Part shown: positions 61,516-64,000 of the stretch, piece after piece
How positions within the stretch are numbered: the first letter of the stretch is position 1
How the letters are laid out: each line of letters begins with the position of its first letter
Origin: Paenibacillus lycopersici
GTDB lineage: Bacteria > Bacillota > Bacilli > Paenibacillales > Paenibacillaceae
Assembly: GCF_010119935.1 (NCBI RefSeq)
Contig: NZ_CP048209.1
Coordinates: 3,413,001-3,477,000, forward strand
DNA length: 64,000 nt
Reading direction: 5' to 3'
Translations under genes and position numbers: made by a program
Notes under the pieces: generated by a model
Database searches by the model: none
Told to the model about the DNA's origin: nothing
The model's input: the letters and a program-made list of their open reading frames with translations, nothing else

Positions 61516-62997
61516 ATGGAAGCTGCAAGTCAAGCTGCAATGAACGCGGAAGGGCCGGATTTGACTCAAATCAAACGAGCGCCGATTGTTATCGCGCTGA
61601 TTATCGGGGCATTCGTTGCGATTTTGAACGAAACGCTGCTCGGTAACGCTTTTCCGGACTTAATCACGGCATTACATGTAACGCCTTCTACGATCCAATG
61701 GCTGTCCACCGCCTATATGCTGGTGGTTGGCGTGCTCGTGCCGGTAACGGCGATTTTGCAAGAATGGTTCACGACGCGGCAAATGTTCATCGGGGCGATG
61801 ACATTGTTCCTCATAGGTACGATTATTGCGGCGGTTGCACCGGGTTTCGAAGTGCTGCTGGTCGGGCGCGTCGTGCAGGCGTTCGGTACCGGATTGATGC
61901 TGCCGGTTATGATGAACACGATTCTTGCGATCTTCCCGCCCGAGAAGCGCGGCGGCGCGATGGGGCTGATCGGCCTGGTGATCATGGTCGCGCCGGCAAT
62001 CGGACCGACGGTATCGGGTCTCATTCTCGATCAGCTGGAATGGCGCTGGCTGTTCTACCTCATCATTCCGCTTGCGGCATTCTCGATTATTTTCGCATCG
62101 ATCTATATGAAGAACGTATCGAAGATCACGAAGCCGAAGGTTGACATCCTGTCGATCATTCTCTCGACGATCGGCTTTGGCGGTGTCGTATACGGATTCA
62201 GTAAGTCGGGCGACCTTGGCTGGGGCGATCCCCAAGTGTATTTGATGGTCGCGGCAGGCGTCCTCGGTATTCTGGTCTTTGCCGTGCGCCAGATGACGCT
62301 CAAAAGCCCGGTTATGGATATGCGCGCGTTCAAGTTCCCTATGTTCGCTCTCGTTACGGTGCTTATGCTCGTGATGATGATGACGTTGTTCTCGACGCTG
62401 ACATTGCTGCCGATGTACCTGCAAGGTCCGCTGATGCTGACGGCCTTCACTTCGGGTCTGATTATGCTGCCGGGCGGCATTGTCAACGGAATGATGGCGC
62501 CCGTAGCCGGCATTCTGTTCGACAAATTCGGGCCGCGCGTCCTCGTTATCCCGGGGCTTGCCATTGTTGTTCTCGCCGTCTACATGTTCACCGGCGTGGA
62601 TATGGAGACGACGAAAGGCTACCTGATCGCGGTGCATATCATTATGATGATCGGGATATCGCTCGTGATGATGCCTGCGCAGACGACGGCGCTGAACCAG
62701 CTGCCGCGCGCGCTGTATCCGCACGGTACGGCGATCATGAACACGCTGCAGCAAGTTGCCGGCGCGATCGGCGTGGCGCTGTTCATCAGCATCATGTCCA
62801 ACGGCACGAAGGATTATCTCGCGAAGTCGAGCAACCCTGCAGACCCGCTTGAATCGTTAAGAGGCATGGTCGAGGGCTTGCACAATGCATTCTGGGTAGG
62901 CTTCTGCATCGGCGTGCTCGCGCTCGTGATCGGCCTGTTCATTCGCCGCACGAAGCCGCCTGAAGGCGAAGAGCCGCGCCCAGGCATGGGACATTGA
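61516..62997 (+). CDS. MFS exporter of the EmrB/QacA (DHA2) family
   Basis: This 493-residue transporter has 14 predicted helices and starts at ATG 61516, about 11 bases after GGGAGG; earlier in-frame codons add 55 unlikely residues. Features are FVAILNETLLGNAFPDL in helix 1, VVGVLVPVTAILQEWF (motif A region) and IGLVIMVAPAIGPTVSGLILD (motif C). It resembles LmrB-type lincomycin/multidrug exporters of Bacillus. A strong terminator follows at 63073. Confidence 0.85.
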   Translation: MEAASQAAMNAEGPDLTQIKRAPIVIALIIGAFVAILNETLLGNAFPDLITALHVTPSTIQWLSTAYMLVVGVLVPVTAILQEWFTTRQMFIGAMTLFLIGTIIAAVAPGFEVLLVGRVVQAFGTGLMLPVMMNTILAIFPPEKRGGAMGLIGLVIMVAPAIGPTVSGLILDQLEWRWLFYLIIPLAAFSIIFASIYMKNVSKITKPKVDILSIILSTIGFGGVVYGFSKSGDLGWGDPQVYLMVAAGVLGILVFAVRQMTLKSPVMDMRAFKFPMFALVTVLMLVMMMTLFSTLTLLPMYLQGPLMLTAFTSGLIMLPGGIVNGMMAPVAGILFDKFGPRVLVIPGLAIVVLAVYMFTGVDMETTKGYLIAVHIIMMIGISLVMMPAQTTALNQLPRALYPHGTAIMNTLQQVAGAIGVALFISIMSNGTKDYLAKSSNPADPLESLRGMVEGLHNAFWVGFCIGVLALVIGLFIRRTKPPEGEEPRPGMGH

Positions 62998-63072
62998 GTG
63001 ACGCCACGATCGCTTACTAACCATATGAAGGCAGCCGGTGCAATAGCGCGCTGACTTCAAGCGGCCATGAAA

Positions 63073-63106
63073 GCCGCGGAATCCGACGGGATTCCGCGGT
63101 TTTTTT
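63073..63106 (+). terminator. Terminator after the DHA2 exporter
   Basis: Perfect arms CCGCGGAATCC/GGATTCCGCGG and seven T. Confidence 0.9.
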
Positions 63107-63188
63107 CTTGTTGATTCTGCGTTTATTGCTGTTCGATATAATGATTCGGGAAGCATCAACGATCATACATGGTAAAGGTGGGTTATAT

Positions 63189-64000
63189 GTGAAGGAACGG
63201 AACGGCGCGAAGACGGCCGGGGGTAATCCCGGAAGAAAGCTGACGATGATTTTGGCCGGCTCGCTTGTGGCGGTGTCGGTGTTCTCGCCCATGGGGGGAA
63301 AAGTGGCATATGCTTTTGATCAACTGGGCGGGAATGGTACATCGGACGACCCGTGGCAAATCACCAATCGACAGCAATTGGAATTAATCGGGTATGCGCA
63401 ATATTCGTATAGCAGTCCTTATATTTTGATGAACGACATTGATCTATCCGATGCGAACTGGTTTCCGATCCGCTACTTGTCCGGGACGTTCGACGGCAAC
63501 GGCAAAAAAATCACAGGCTTGAATATCGATATGCCCGACGATGACAATGTCGGTTTATTCGCCGAAATTTTGAACGGGCATGTATACAACTTAACTGTCG
63601 AAACCGGTCAGGAAGGCATTACCGGCCACGATAACGTCGGCATCATTGCCGGGTCCGTCGAGCAAACGGACGATGATGATAACGGCATGTCGACAACATC
63701 CTTAATGTTCATTTCCGCCACGGGAGACGTTAAAGGGAATAAAAATGTCGGCGGCTTGGTCGGCAAGGCCAGCGGAGACGACAATGCGAGCATGGCGTTT
63801 GCGTACAATCATATCGGTCCGGGTACCGTGACCGGCGCCAATTCGGTTGGAGGACTGGCAGGATTCCTGATGAGCGGATTGGTATACAGCTCTCATGCCG
63901 AAGCTTTCGTAGCTGCGGGAGAAGGCGACGCAGAGGAAGATCATTCGCGGATAGGAGGTCTGCTCGGAGCCTTTACCGACTCGAACGTTACCAGAAGCTA
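63189..64000 (+). CDS. Secreted GLUG-repeat protein (C-terminus beyond window)
   Basis: It starts at GTG 63189, 6 bases after AAAGGTGGG, and is open to the window end (270 codons). A basic N-terminus and hydrophobic stretch (MILAGSLVAVSVFS) end in AYA, a likely signal-peptidase site. The mature part begins GGNGTSDDPWQITNRQQLE, and contains repeated GLUG-type units such as LSGTFDGNGKKITGL, DDNVGLFAEI, NVGGLVGKASG and SVGGLAGFL. GLUG repeats occur in large Gram-positive surface proteins and peptidases, often followed by Ig-like and SLH domains. Its length and anchoring cannot be seen here. Confidence 0.85.
   Translation, partial: MKERNGAKTAGGNPGRKLTMILAGSLVAVSVFSPMGGKVAYAFDQLGGNGTSDDPWQITNRQQLELIGYAQYSYSSPYILMNDIDLSDANWFPIRYLSGTFDGNGKKITGLNIDMPDDDNVGLFAEILNGHVYNLTVETGQEGITGHDNVGIIAGSVEQTDDDDNGMSTTSLMFISATGDVKGNKNVGGLVGKASGDDNASMAFAYNHIGPGTVTGANSVGGLAGFLMSGLVYSSHAEAFVAAGEGDAEEDHSRIGGLLGAFTDSNVTRS

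Overview
The window looks like chromosome from a GC-rich, spore-forming member of the Bacillota, most likely of the Paenibacillus/Cohnella type. The evidence is two sets of GerA-family germination genes, a KinB-like kinase, YesM/YesN-type two-component systems next to LplB/YtcP-type sugar ABC transporters, many AraC regulators, strong GGAGG ribosome-binding sites, and frequent GTG/TTG starts. I saw no rRNA, tRNA, transposase, phage or CRISPR genes.

Layout. 1-1.04 kb: a gerAA-type gene running off the left edge. 1.3-4.7 kb: an esterase, then a leftward arsenic operon (arsR-arsB-arsC-arsI) with a visible ArsR-type operator. 4.9-6.4 kb: an Rrf2-type regulator and a thioredoxin-reductase-like flavoprotein. 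6.7-10.1 kb: a leftward OpuC-type osmoprotectant ABC operon. 10.4-16.4 kb: small accessory genes, including an aminoglycoside-phosphotransferase-like gene with an internal deletion and two convergent genes that overlap at their tails. 16.5-28.2 kb: a sugar-catabolic locus with two AraC regulators, a PhyH dioxygenase, three TIM-barrel sugar isomerases, a sugar ABC transporter, an SsuD-like FMN monooxygenase and a Gfo/Idh/MocA dehydrogenase. 28.4-31.8 kb: AT-richer accessory genes and a Nudix pseudogene split by a repeat block. 31.9-37.5 kb: an ECF sigma/anti-sigma pair, a membrane protein, a KinB-like kinase, psiE and DUF2294 genes. 37.5-41.0 kb: a leftward gerA-gerB-gerC operon. 41.1-41.9 kb: a dead ABC ATPase behind a Fur box. 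42-44.3 kb: a TetR regulator with a palindromic operator, a Cys-rich small protein and a GNAT enzyme. 44.4-52.6 kb: a second sugar-uptake locus (YesM/YesN, two permeases, a binding protein, PhyH). 52.8-63 kb: a lipoprotein, PepF-type peptidase, two MFS exporters, an XRE regulator, GNAT, FMN reductase, an effector-binding protein, a kinase-like phosphotransferase and a membrane protein. 63.2 kb to the end: the start of a secreted GLUG-repeat protein.

How it fits together. The most interesting part is 16.5-28.2 kb. Two promoters 5.8 kb apart (18.4 and 24.2 kb) share the same layout: two TGACA direct repeats about two helical turns apart, the second abutting a -35 box, a 17-bp spacer and a TATATT -10 box. 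Both transcripts would begin with a similar 5' stem-loop. This ties the transporter operon to the monooxygenase/dehydrogenase/isomerase operon as one AraC regulon. The monooxygenase keeps three of the four residues I recall as contacting the sulfonate in SsuD/SmoC, so an organosulfonate sugar is a testable but unproven substrate. The 18.4-kb leader also carries three hairpins ending in a terminator, and a second copy of its first part lies at 1.13 kb; I could not match it to a known riboswitch class.
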